The position numbers and the translations under genes are program-made. Below the pieces are notes generated by a model. The model worked only from the letters and a program-made list of their open reading frames with translations. It was not told the DNA's origin and searched no databases. DNA of 64,000 nucleotides from Burhinus oedicnemus (Eukaryota; Chordata; Aves; Charadriiformes; Burhinidae). The first letter of the stretch is position 1. Each line of letters starts with the position of its first letter. Location of the stretch: contig VFFE01007639.1 of NCBI GenBank assembly GCA_008921705.1, positions 476,739 to 540,738 of the forward strand, in the 5' to 3' direction. This document shows positions 38,548 through 48,822 of this stretch, in pieces.

Positions 38548-38645
38548 TGGATTGAGAACTCCTTGGGGCAGGGCCAGCTTTTTGTTCTGTTTGTACAGTA
38601 TCTCCCATAAGGGCTTTCCTGTGATAACTGAAATAGTAAATACAT
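38548..38645 (+). mobile_element. L2/CR1-type LINE 3' tail fragment
   Basis: The sequence ATTGAGAACTCCTTGGGGCA followed by GGGCCAGCTTTTTGTTCTG and TTTGTACAGTATCTCCCATA matches the familiar 3' end 'attgtaagctcyttggggcagggactgtctttttgttctgtgtttgtacagcgcctagcacaat'. The copy ends in A-rich GAAATAGTAAATACATAA. It is an old, short 3'-end fragment. Whether it belongs to L2 or to an L3/CR1 lineage cannot be settled by eye. Confidence 0.7.
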
Positions 38646-41600
38646 AACCTCCATGTCATTAAAGACAGTCATAGGCAAAAGGAGGAAATGAGTAAGTGCT
38701 ATACCCATCACACTAATCTCTGGATTATGCTTCCTCTCTATGACCACAGTGACCCAGTGGAATAATTAGAACTGATCAGTGTAATTGTTTCAACATTAGA
38801 TGCAGAACTTAAAATCAGAAACCAAGCAGCTGCAGGGATTGCTTGAAAGCCAGTGTAAGTATCACCATCCTTGCCTGTATTTGCCTACTGGCAGTGAGAC
38901 TGAAGATAATATTCTGATTCACAGCATGGTTAAAGTACTTTACTCCAACATTTTTCAGTAGCCTTCTCTACAAAGCTACCATAACTAAAATGAAGTTGAA
39001 AAGGTGTTCTTCAAGAACTCTGTAGTAAAAGAGAGCAGGGAGGGATTTTACTGCTTTTTCCAAAGCATGCTAGTATCACTTGACAATTTTTTGTCACATC
39101 GATTCAAATTCACTTTTTCCCCTGAGAAGTATAAGAATTCATCAGCTTTCCCTGTCTGATTTCTGCTGTCAAACACATCAAGAAGCACGTACCTCTTCAT
39201 AATTCAAATTCTTTCCTGCCCACCTTAATTGTATGTCTCTTTTCTAGATGTAACATAGTAAGAACGGGCTGTCTAGAAGGGAGATTTCCCTTAGATGTCC
39301 TTATATGGTAGGTATACGTGATCACTGAAGGATAAGTCCTATGCATAATTCTTCTGTCATCAATTTATTTTACATCCCCATGCTTCATGACAGCCATTTT
39401 GATGGCCTTGTCTACAGGGAATATTGCCATGAACTTCCGTAGACTCTGCAAGGAATGAAAGGAAATTTGTTCCTCCAAGTATAAGTAATTCCAGCTGTTT
39501 TAGGAGAAAGCAAAATGGTAAATTCATGCTCCTCAGAGGCAGTAAAATAAATCCTGATTTAGCTGATTGTCTTAACATAGGAGTTGAGGATAACTTCACA
39601 CTTCTGTGGAAGTCAGTTAAGATCTCATGTATTTCCATTTACCTTTAACAACTTCCAGTCAGCCAATAAGCAGATCTGTTGATAACAAGAGGTTGGTGTG
39701 ACAGGCAGTAATTGCTAGAAAAGAGTAGGTGTTCATCTCTGTGCTTCGTTTCACAGAGCTCTAACAGACTGTAGATCCTGGAATTTGGATGCACATGGCT
39801 TTTTGGTTATGCTGACTCTGTCCCCGGTGTTATGCAGAAGGCATTTGGGCCCCCATGTTATTTGCACTACATCTTCAGGGATCAGGGCTCTGCAACTCTG
39901 CATCTCCACCTTTTTAACTCCAAATGTCACACATTGCTAGGGAAGATCTTTAAAAATACCTAGAATTTGATCTGCAGTGCTGGATTCCTTCAACACAGTA
40001 GCTTTCCGAAACATCTTCACCGTGAGATGCTATAGTACCCACTGAGGATTGCAAACATTAGTAGAGGTATGAAAAAAACCCCTAAAATTTCTTTGCACCA
40101 CCTAAGTACCATAAAAATATTGAACAAAAAAAGAAAGAGAGAAGAATGAAAAGAGAAGGAAGACAAGCCAGCTGTAACGAGGAAAGATGTTCTTACCCTT
40201 ATACATTGGGGACTTCTGAAAAGAGTTCACAACTCAGTGGTGTGAAAATATGTCAAGGTTATTGAACCTAAGGCATGTCTCTGCTAACTAACTGTTGCTT
40301 ACTCTGCTTGACCTTTAATTGTTTGCTTACTCAGCTTCCCTAGGACTTTACAAAGTGTTCAAAATGTATCCTTTACACTAGATGACCAATACTTCGGGCT
40401 AAATTCCCATTGCTTACTGTGCAGCAAAAGAGCTGCACCTTGTTTTGCTCCCACATCTAAACAAACAGAACAGCCACCATCTCTAAACTTCATTGTAAGC
40501 ACCTGAATGCCTCTGAATAAAGTTATATACAGTTAGATATACAAAGGAGGTGTTAAGCTTGTTTCTGACCATACAAAATAAATATGGTGGAGGGGAGGTG
40601 TGCCCATGTGTGTGCGGCAGTGGGGAAGCTACAAAGCTCTGTCATTGATTAACTTAACTGTCAATCCCTTCAACAAAAGAAAAAAATAAACAAGCAAAAG
40701 GAAGCACATGAAATAAACAGTTATTCCATCTTTTTGTATTCTCCCAGCATTCCAGAATATCTATAGTGGAGATTTCTCCTCTTTTAAAAGAAAAAACTTC
40801 CTAGGACTTCTGATTCTATGAGATCTTTCCAGGCTTACCATTATTCAAACAATTTCTCATTCAGTTAAACCACTGCATATTTTAGAAACTTGGCATTCAG
40901 TGTTGTATATTATTCCTTGATGCTCTCAGCAAATCTAAAGCTACGGCTCTATGGGAAAAAAAAACCCAACCCTCCCCTCCAAACCTGGAAGAAAAGGTAC
41001 CAGTAGCTGCACTTGAGACACGTTACTCTTGCCTTTCTTTTCCTTGCCCTGTTTAGACAGATTCAACCTTGAAAGAATTCTGCCATTGCCTGCTGCTGGC
41101 TGGAGCCCCTTCCTGTTAAAGTCAGAGAGAATCAGAATAAGGTTTGCAAAAACCTGAGAATAAAAATAAAACAGTCACCCAACAGAGTAAAAAGAAACTG
41201 TAAGCAAGTATTTGTATTGGTAAACTTGACAAATATGATCTGCTGTCTTCACTTAATGTCAATAGTTACCGATGTCCACTCTCATACGTATCATCTTGTT
41301 ACTGGCTTTTCATCCCTTTCCATACATGCCACCCTTCCCCCTCAACACACATTCTGTTGTAATATACAGGAAAATTGAGGTCTCTAAGTAAATTCCAGGC
41401 TGCTGTATTGGCAAATCTCAACAGATTTCCATGTAGTGCTGGCAATTTACACTGACAGCTAATTTGACCCATTAAAGAAGTTATTCTGGCCAATGCATTA
41501 GTTTGTTTACAAGTAAAAGGAAGTAGTAACTGTAAAGTAAAGTGCTATTGGAATATTCCTTCTTTACAAACTCTGGTTCAACAAGGCTAACACTGCAGTT

Positions 41601-42475
41601 ACATTTAATTAGAACTGATTCTGTGGTGCAACTTGAGTACAGGTTATTTAATGAGTATCTAACTAAAATAACACATTTTACTAATAAATGGTATTACTGA
41701 ACTCTACCTCTGTTCCCCCAGCTCTTTCAGAAAAAAATATTTATCCATAAATATACATACATGGTTCACATGCCTGAAGGCCAAGTGAATATACTTAGTG
41801 CTAGTTGAAATAAGACAGTTGAATGCTGCTGAAATCTTACTGAAGTAGCTAGCAAAAGGCCTGAGGAACAGAACACAATAAGCGTTCAAAAACATCTCAC
41901 AATGTAATAATCAATGTGTAATATGAGCTAGGGGTTAGTTAAATAAAATGTGAAAGCTGTATTAATGAACCCTTTCGCTGTCCAACACAGCATTTCATTT
42001 TCTTTCACAGGCTGCATAATGCAGGGCCTGGGAATAAATTATAGATGAAACCCCCATCATATGTTTATAAATACACTAACATTAGCATTTTACTTCCTCA
42101 TAAATCTGCACCAAACATTCAGGCGCAAGATAGAAAGCCCTGTAAAACAATGATATATTCTCTGCTTGCAAGACTTGCCTAGTGGCCCATTCATTTCTAC
42201 CGCTGTTCTTCAAACATTACTTTCTTCGCTCATGCCCCCTCATTTAAAATCCATTTTAATTTAAAGATGTTCGATGCAGTCCTAGTGGTACATTTACTCA
42301 TCCTGGTTATACATCATGGAGCAGGGAAAAGAAAATTGTTTAATCTAGAGATACGGTTCACTGTGGTCACCACTGAACAGTGGAGTAATTACCAGATCAG
42401 CTCCGCTAAAAATGCACTCAGGGTGTTCTGTGACCTATCATCTTCTAATCTGCATAGTGAAGTATAGCTTCATAA
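38646..42475. other. Non-coding stretch
   Basis: No gene recognised. A-rich islands lie at 40,110-40,150 and 40,680-40,700. Open frames are short (92 codons or fewer). Confidence 0.5.
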
Positions 42476-42479
42476 CTAT

Positions 42480-42800
42480 AAATTGCTGACTTAATTAAAA
42501 CCAGGACCTTTCTGTCATTTAATTACAGGGAGAAAGGTTATTGCTTAAATGCAATTTTCCAAATGTGATTTCTTAACAGTTATTAACTGCTTCACCATCA
42601 TTTATTGTTTCAGATTTTTCAATTTGAAAATAGTCCCTGTGACAGAAGTAATGACTTCATGAAAAACTCAATCTAGATGGAGCTGAGCAGACCCATTTGT
42701 TTCTCGTAAGTGGAGCAGACAGAAAACTTGAAAATGTCACAGGAGGATCCTGTGATTGCTCCACTTTACAGGAGTAATTAAAAACCAAGAGGTTGTATTA
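42480..42800. promoter_or_regulatory. Candidate conserved non-coding regulatory element
   Basis: This is a dense run of homeodomain-type AT words: GCTGACTTAATTAAAACC, CTGTCATTTAATTACAGG, CTTAAATGCAATTTTCC and GGAGTAATTAAAAACC. The density and lack of simple repeats resemble vertebrate developmental enhancers. A long hairpin is embedded at its 3' end. This is inference from composition only, without any alignment. Confidence 0.25.
42703..42774. repeat. Hairpin-forming nested inverted repeat
   Basis: The inner stem TCACAGGA (42,737-42,744) and TCCTGTGA (42,748-42,755) is separated by GGA. The outer stem GTGGAGCA (42,710-42,717) pairs with TGCTCCAC (42,757-42,764). A 19-nt bulge lies on the 5' side and a single T on the 3' side. 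Outer pairing can continue imperfectly between CTCGTAA (42,703-42,709) and TTTACAGGAG (42,765-42,774). This could be an old palindromic repeat, an RNA hairpin or paired factor sites. Confidence 0.85.
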
Positions 42801-43153
42801 AAGGTGAAGAGAAGAGGTTTATGACAATTTCAAGGTTTTTCCCCCTTACCGAAATATTGTGCTTGCATTTTCAACTCTATTAGGAGAGGTACAGATTAAT
42901 AATCATTAATTTATCCCAGTCCAATACACGGTACTAGTACAATACACTAAGATAAGCCAGTTATCTCTGCAGCTTTTCTATTGATCTGCCAAGAGCCACC
43001 TTAATCTGAAGAAAAATAAGTTCCATATAATTTCCCTCTGCACATAAAGCTTTTCACTTCCAAGAGCTGTTGTTTCCATGAAGTGTGCAAGTGCATTTTA
43101 ACTAAAATTTGAATAGCAGCCCATTGTCTAAGACAGACCTTCTCATCCAAGAA

Positions 43154-43215
43154 TGAACTTGATTCTGCTAAGCCACTTTTATACCAATCTAAGTCCAGTG
43201 AGAGAAAATTCAGCA
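43154..43215. repeat. Ancient palindromic interspersed repeat fragment
   Basis: ACTTGATTCTGCTAAGCCAC, TTTTATACCAATCTAAGTCC and AGTGAGAGAAAATTCAGCAT resemble a degraded copy of the old 'ctgattctgctctcacttacaccagtgtaaatc' palindrome and its return arm. Identification is from memory and the copy is weak. Confidence 0.35.
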
Positions 43216-43333
43216 TCAAGACCTCCCCCGCAGAGTACTGCACGAAATTCTACTTGAAGGACAAACCTGGCCATTACAACTCAGCTAAAGCCTGAAAGGC
43301 CTCTTGCAGGGCACCACAAATCCAATGCAAAGC

Positions 43334-43378
43334 CAAAAATAAAAAAAAAAAGTAAAATAAAATAAAATAAAAAAAAAA
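43334..43378. repeat. A-rich / (AAAAT)n simple repeat
   Basis: A-rich low-complexity sequence with an internal TAAAATAAAATAAAATAAA stretch. It could be the remains of a poly(A)-derived microsatellite, but no retroposon body is recognised next to it. Confidence 0.85.
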
Positions 43379-45466
43379 GAGCGAGGAAAAAAAACCCCAG
43401 ATGCTTGCTGTTGCCAGGACAACAATTTTTTGCTCCCAATAAGAACACATTTTTAATCTGAACTTTCCTTGCATCACGTTTTGTGTAATTAACAGTCCTT
43501 CCAAAATACGTGTGAATGTTACATGCAAGAGGTTTTGCAGATCAAGGGAAGCTTTGTTGTTCAAGAATACCATAGGGTGATAAGAAGCATTTTACCAGGC
43601 AGTCACATATTCCTTCGCCCTCCTAAATTCACATAAAGCTTTGCTGACAGGGGCTTTAAGGTATTGGAGGAGCGAGTAGTGGATATGGCAGGCAGCACTA
43701 CAGATCCATCCATTTTAAACCGCTTCGTGATCCCATAAGCATATCAGAGTCTTCAGTTCATTAATCCTCCAACATTCTCATTAGTGAGGGGAGAGCTGCT
43801 ATCCCCAGGTCACTGGTATGGAGCTGGAGGAGAGAGGCCATGTCACTGTGGTCTGGGACCTCCAGCTCCTGGGTTAGAGCTCCAGGAACCGAGCTGCTTC
43901 TTTCCTGAACAAACACATTTTATGCATTTTATGAGCACTTTTCTAATGTATTTGCCTGCATATGAACTAATTGTGAGAATCTGAAACTTAGGGCAAACTG
44001 TTATTTAGTAGTTAAATTGTGAAGAGCACTTTGCTGCACATATTCACCATGCGCACAGTGCCGGCTGGATCGCATAAGCCATGTGGCAACGGTTCCTCTC
44101 CCTGCAGCAACCCAGCTGAATATTGCCCATTCAGAATTTGCTCTGGATTTACTATTAACACAAGACCCAAAATATTTTCAAACCATGTGTCACCTCTGTT
44201 CCAAACTGCATTACTAAGCTGAATACAAGCTTTTAACTCTGTTTTTGTTTATTTTTCTTTTTATTGTGAGGACAAATCATGTTTTTGTTTATAGTCACCA
44301 AACATATGTGGTATTGGTTTTGTTCCCCAACTGGTAGACTTGCATAACTTAGCAATGGAATCAAAACTGTAAACAGACAACATATGTGCATGTACAATGT
44401 GCAGTTTGCTTTCAGCTAATGATCAGGCACTCTGGGTTACAGTTTGCCCTTGGCAAGTATCCGTACCAGCATAGCATGAATCCGTACGTGTTTACACTCA
44501 GCGCTGGCAGGGGAGTGGCAGCGTGGCACAGGAAATAGCGCGAGGGAACATGAATTATCTATTTTAGGACTCTCTGGAGATGGCCTGTGCAAGAATAAAA
44601 ACTAGAGAGAAAGAAAAGGCAAGAGAGAGGGAGAAAATGGAAGAGCTTAGGAGAAAACGGGAGAGATAAAATGCAGTCACTGTAGACAGAGAATAGGAAA
44701 AGGAATGGTGGGATACAGCCACATTCCCTGGAATGAAAATGCAGCAGCTCTGAGCAGAGAGCACCAGGCATAGACTGTCTTGACCAGGACTCAAAATCTG
44801 GACTTTCCTGCCAGGCCAAAGCAACATCTTAGTGATATATACTATGGCCTTACCTGTTTATTTAGAAACGAGTGTTATTGCCAGGTTCATGAAATTACAT
44901 GGTAGGGCTAATAAATTACATGATTTTCGTGACCTTTCCACTACGCAGAGGAAAGCCTCCCTTCTTGCTGAGAGATCTGTCAGAGTGCAGAATTATCTCC
45001 TAAAGAAAACAATGCACCTTCCATCCCCATTTAAAATGAAGCTAGAAATTATACTCTAAGGAACATGTGCTACTTCAGTGCACCAGAGGAGTTTGGTAAC
45101 AATTTTCCAGTCTCAGTTTTACACTCAAAACACTTCTGTTCCTTTCCCCAAAGCCAATAGCTACTCTGCAGATGGAGGAGGGAAAGCCAGTGCCTGACAC
45201 TGCAGACTTCCTGCTGGATTGTGTCCTGTGGAAGTTGCAGAAGAGCTCCCTACTGTCACATCCATGCTGGGTGTGAGTTTTCATAAAGCCCTTATATTTG
45301 TACAGGACTCCTAGGGGACAGGCATTCTCTCAAAGCGCCTAAAGCACACTTATAGAATGTAATGATGGGTATCTTTTGTCTCCAACCTTTCTCAAATACT
45401 TTTCTATCTCTGATGTCATTGTAGATGGGGCTAATCCAAGAATCGGAGACCAAGCTCCTAACAGGC
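43379..45466. other. Non-coding stretch with a purine-rich patch
   Basis: No gene recognised. Bases 44,595-44,675 form a GA-rich low-complexity patch (GAGAGAAAGAAAAGGCAAGA and similar). The minus-strand 86-87-codon frames opposite it are Ser/Phe/Leu-rich artefacts of that composition. Confidence 0.5.
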
Positions 45467-45655
45467 AAAGGACAGGTCCCCTCCACAGAAGAGAGAATTT
45501 TCCAGACTTTGATCACTCTTACCTCAGTTTAACTGAAATTCAAAAAGAAGTAAACTTAATAAACTCCAGGTGGCATTTTCTATTTCCCCTTGCAGTTGCT
45601 GAGGCTCACAAGGCACCAGGACACATACCACAGTTCAGGGACTTACGGAAGTGCA
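45467..45655 (+). repeat. 189-bp direct duplication, copy 1
   Basis: This segment matches 47,340-47,528 at 186 of 189 positions, with no indel. The differences, read copy 1 then copy 2, are C/T in TTTTCCAGAC, T/A in GATCACTCTT, and A/G in GACACATACC. It contains an acceptor-like tract TTTCTATTTCCCCTTGCAG (45,577-45,595), and a donor-like GTGAGT follows just outside the copy at 45,665. The frame is open across the segment and is the end of a 104-codon plus-strand frame (45,376-45,690). All three differences between copies change the amino acid, which argues against a selected protein. Confidence 0.95.
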
Positions 45656-46149
45656 CTGAGGACAGTGAGTGTTACTTTACAAATACTTGAGGAGTCAATC
45701 CAAGTGAACCCATTAACATCAAAGCTGTTTCTTCTTTAACACCTTACAGATTCTCATAAGTTTCTGTAAAGTAGATACTCTTTTTAGTGAACACCAAAAT
45801 AGTAACAGATGCCCGTAGGTCAGTTAAATTACCCATTTAACCTTGGGTATGCTGGGGACCAGTTATCTGCTCCGAAGCCAACTTCTCATGCTTACCTATT
45901 CAGAAATATGCAGTGCTATTTCACAGACAGAATTGGCTTGTTCATGTGAAACAAGACCCGCTTTCAGTTGGGTCTGCCCAAGTGTGAGTTTACAAAAATT
46001 GTCATGCCCTGCTGTCTTGGGAGCATTACATGTTTCCCTGTGAATTACAAAAACACATACTCAGAGAAGCAACACATGGATTGCAAACCACACCACTCTA
46101 GCAGGACATAGTGGCCATGCAGGTTAATAGCCTGAAAATATAGAATGAG

Positions 46150-46720
46150 CCTTTTTTGTAATTCCCTATAGTTTGTTCATTTGATTAATTGAGCCCATTC
46201 AATTTCCATTTAAGACTATTAAGAAGTCTGTAGCTCTAGCTATTTTTGTCTGCGAGACTCAGCTTGGAGATTTCAGAAGCTTAACATTCTCGCTGCATGT
46301 CACTGCCACCATTGTCTCTTGTCACAATTCTAATTCTATGTTCTGATAATAAAATTTCATTAGTGTCTGCACATCCTTTGCCTTACCTTTGAAGTACTGT
46401 CTTGTGCTGAAACGATTAGCAGTACTTTACGTCATATCACTTGACTGTTTGACAGCCATTGTGAGTGAGCTAAACGGGGAGAAATTAAAATTTCTGACAA
46501 TTTCCATTACATCTAAATTGCTGAGAAATTAAGGGATATTTACTTTTACAAATATTAAAGGTTGTTTAAAATGTAAACTGACTTCATTTTATTAGTAGAT
46601 TCCACAATATGCTAATTCAAAATGACTACATGGCCTTATGTGAATAAATTACCAACTCATTTTCCAAAAGCGAAGGACATTTCCTCCAGGCTGCTTTTTG
46701 ACTGCTTGTGTCAGTAGAAA
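46150..46720. promoter_or_regulatory. Candidate conserved non-coding regulatory element
   Basis: Recognisable factor-type words cluster here: CTTGACTGTTTGACAGCC (TALE/MEIS-like TGACAG), ATATGCTAATTCAAAATGAC (POU-like), TTACGTCATATC (CRE-like), and repeated ATTAA/TTAAT words. No simple repeat or transposon is recognisable. The look is that of a developmental enhancer, and the interpretation rests on motif density alone. Confidence 0.25.
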
Positions 46721-47199
46721 AAGAAAACAAAAAAACTTATGAATATTTCAGAACACAAGATATTCCTTGGTGCCTGTATTCCTTGTTTCATCTCAACAGA
46801 ATAATGAGGTTATTCCTGTATGATATGATTTTTTAACATCTTAACAAAAAACATGCCATGAAGCACTGAGTTTATCATATAATGTTAATTTCTCTTGGGA
46901 GGGGTCCTTCCTTGATCAATGTTTTGACTCCTGCTAATCCAGACAATCACACCGTACATGCCTGGCCATAAAATGACTGAGCTTCATTTTAAAACGAGTT
47001 TAGGTTTTTCTATTCCCTTTCTCCTATGCACTCTGTACAAGAATCTCCCTGCTTTGAGGGGTATATACATATGTATACATGATGACTTTTGCAGAGTAGT
47101 AGCTGTGTTCTTTCCAAATGAAATGGCCTTCTTTCCCTCTGAATTCACCAGCCAGTCTTCCAGGCCTTGCTGGCTGGCCACCAAGTTAGACCACCTATG

Positions 47200-47218
47200 T
47201 TGCGACTTCAAGTCGCAA
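47200..47218. repeat. Short perfect hairpin
   Basis: TTGCGACTT and AAGTCGCAA are separated by one C. The two CpGs (one in each arm) are unusual in this CpG-poor neighbourhood. It lies about 120 bp upstream of copy 2 of the 189-bp duplication. Confidence 0.8.
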
Positions 47219-47339
47219 GACTGAGGGTTTATGTGTTTGGTGTCACAGTTTCTTCCATGATTTGGTGTCTCCACAAAACTAAGTGGCCATTATCATTGCA
47301 AACTCTGAAGACACTTCAAACACAAATAGGACAAACACA

Positions 47340-47528
47340 AAAGGACAGGTCCCCTCCACAGAAGAGAGAATTTTCTAGACTTTGATCACACTTACCTCAG
47401 TTTAACTGAAATTCAAAAAGAAGTAAACTTAATAAACTCCAGGTGGCATTTTCTATTTCCCCTTGCAGTTGCTGAGGCTCACAAGGCACCAGGACACGTA
47501 CCACAGTTCAGGGACTTACGGAAGTGCA
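47340..47528 (+). repeat. 189-bp direct duplication, copy 2
   Basis: This is the second copy of the segment at 45,467-45,655, offset by exactly 1,873 bp. The left flank (CAAATAGGACAAACACA) and right flank (TGAGCTTGTGGGGTGCC) differ from those of copy 1, so only the 189 bp are shared. No target-site duplication, poly(A) or terminal inverted repeat marks the edges, which argues against a mobile element. A templated insertion, a gene-conversion tract or an assembly error are the alternatives. The frame stays open from 47,330 to about 47,662. Confidence 0.95.
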
Positions 47529-48156
47529 TGAGCTTGTGGGGTGCCACCAGTCAGGTACCTATTTCAGACTCAGATACGTTGCTGAACTCTGGTTTGTCAT
47601 TTCACCACCCAGAGCTGTCGCTCAGTTCTGCTGATTTAAAAACTGAGTTAGTATAACTGCCTACAGTTATCCAGGTTTCAGGTTGGGAATGAGTGCTGTT
47701 AACAGCAGTCATGACTTTTTTTATCTCAGCTGAAGTATTACAGGGAAGACAGGTTCTCCTATACATTTTGGATTGCAGCCAAGAAAATCTGGTCATGGCT
47801 CCTCCACTCTAAAACTTTTCCTTTGATTCCCCCAGACCCGCTTCCACACTAGCTTTCTTTCCAGACTGTTGAACCTCCATTCCATCATTTATAAGGTTTT
47901 TTTATCTTGAATTCTTTCCAAGGCTTTTCTTAGTGGCTAATCACAGCTTTCTTCACAAACTTTTTTTTTAAAGGCCTCTGCGCAAGGCCCAAAGACAAAC
48001 ACTGCTCCTAAAAGTCCTAATGCCTTGCCTTGTAGGTACCTCTTTTATGGACTCCATTGTAGACAGCATTCACATGATCATTCTAGGATGAAACCCCAAA
48101 TGGCTGTTCATAGTGTGCTGGCATGTTGAATACAGCTTATTCCATAAAGTCTGGCA
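47529..48156. other. Non-coding stretch
   Basis: No gene or confident repeat is seen between the duplicated segment and the MIR-like SINE. Confidence 0.5.
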
Positions 48157-48278
48157 CCCATAAAACGGGTATAATAGTTACCTACCACATAGGATGTTGT
48201 AAGGCTTAATTTATTACTGCTGTAAAAGCATTTTAGACCCTTAGAAGAAGGGTGTTACGAAAACGTAAAGCGCTATTT
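48157..48278 (+). mobile_element. MIR/CORE-type SINE, 3' half
   Basis: CCATAAAACGGGTATAATAG, TTACCTACCACATAGGATGT, TGTAAGGCTTAATTTA and AACGTAAAGCGCTATTTG match in order the MIR-class consensus 'ctgtaaaatggggataataatacctacctcatagggttgttgtgaggattaa...gtaaagcgctttgagat...ggcgctatataa'. The tRNA-derived 5' part is missing or too degraded to see. This is an ancient amniote SINE fragment, with identification from memory. Confidence 0.75.
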
Positions 48279-48790
48279 GTCTGGCTGAAAGGTCTCTTAT
48301 AACACTGGTCTGCTTGAAAAACAAAGAGGAATGTGGGGAATCAGAGTGTCTTACCAGGCATTTTCCATTAAGAAAAAAAGTACTGCTTTAATTTGTTTGG
48401 TGTCAGCATACATATTCTAAGACTCTTGGTGATAGAGAAGGAGGAGGAGTAGTGAGTATGTCTATTGCATAAAGTATATGTGAATAAAAGATTACTAGGA
48501 CACGGAAAAGCATACAAGCTATTTCTCATCAGCTAAGCGCATTTACCAAGAGAAACAGATATGCAAATGCAGGGACTTTTAAAACTTTAAGTCCTTCAAA
48601 TTAAAGCAAATCATTATGAATAATGCAAACTGTGTAAGAAATACTGAGCAAGGATGTGAAAACAGAGGAAGATTACAATATTTTTGATGACTTGTTTGTG
48701 GGCACGTGTTTTGTTTTGTTGGGAATTTTGAGAAGCAAGGATCACAGCAGTAAATGCAACCGAGTTCAGTGGCTGCCACCAAAGCTCACT

Positions 48791-48822
48791 GTGCTTGAAA
48801 TGCTTTGCTGAATCAGGACTCT
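48791..48822. repeat. Fragment of old 'cttaagtgctttgctgaat' repeat
   Basis: GTGCTTGAAATGCTTTGCTG followed by AATCAGGACTCT matches the distal arm of the same old palindromic family seen at 33.5 kb. It is short, so chance similarity is possible. Confidence 0.4.

Noticed and set aside
45376..45690. 104-codon plus-strand frame containing copy 1 of the duplication
   Set aside because: All three differences between the two copies change the amino acid, and there is no recognised domain, so I treat it as non-coding duplicated DNA.
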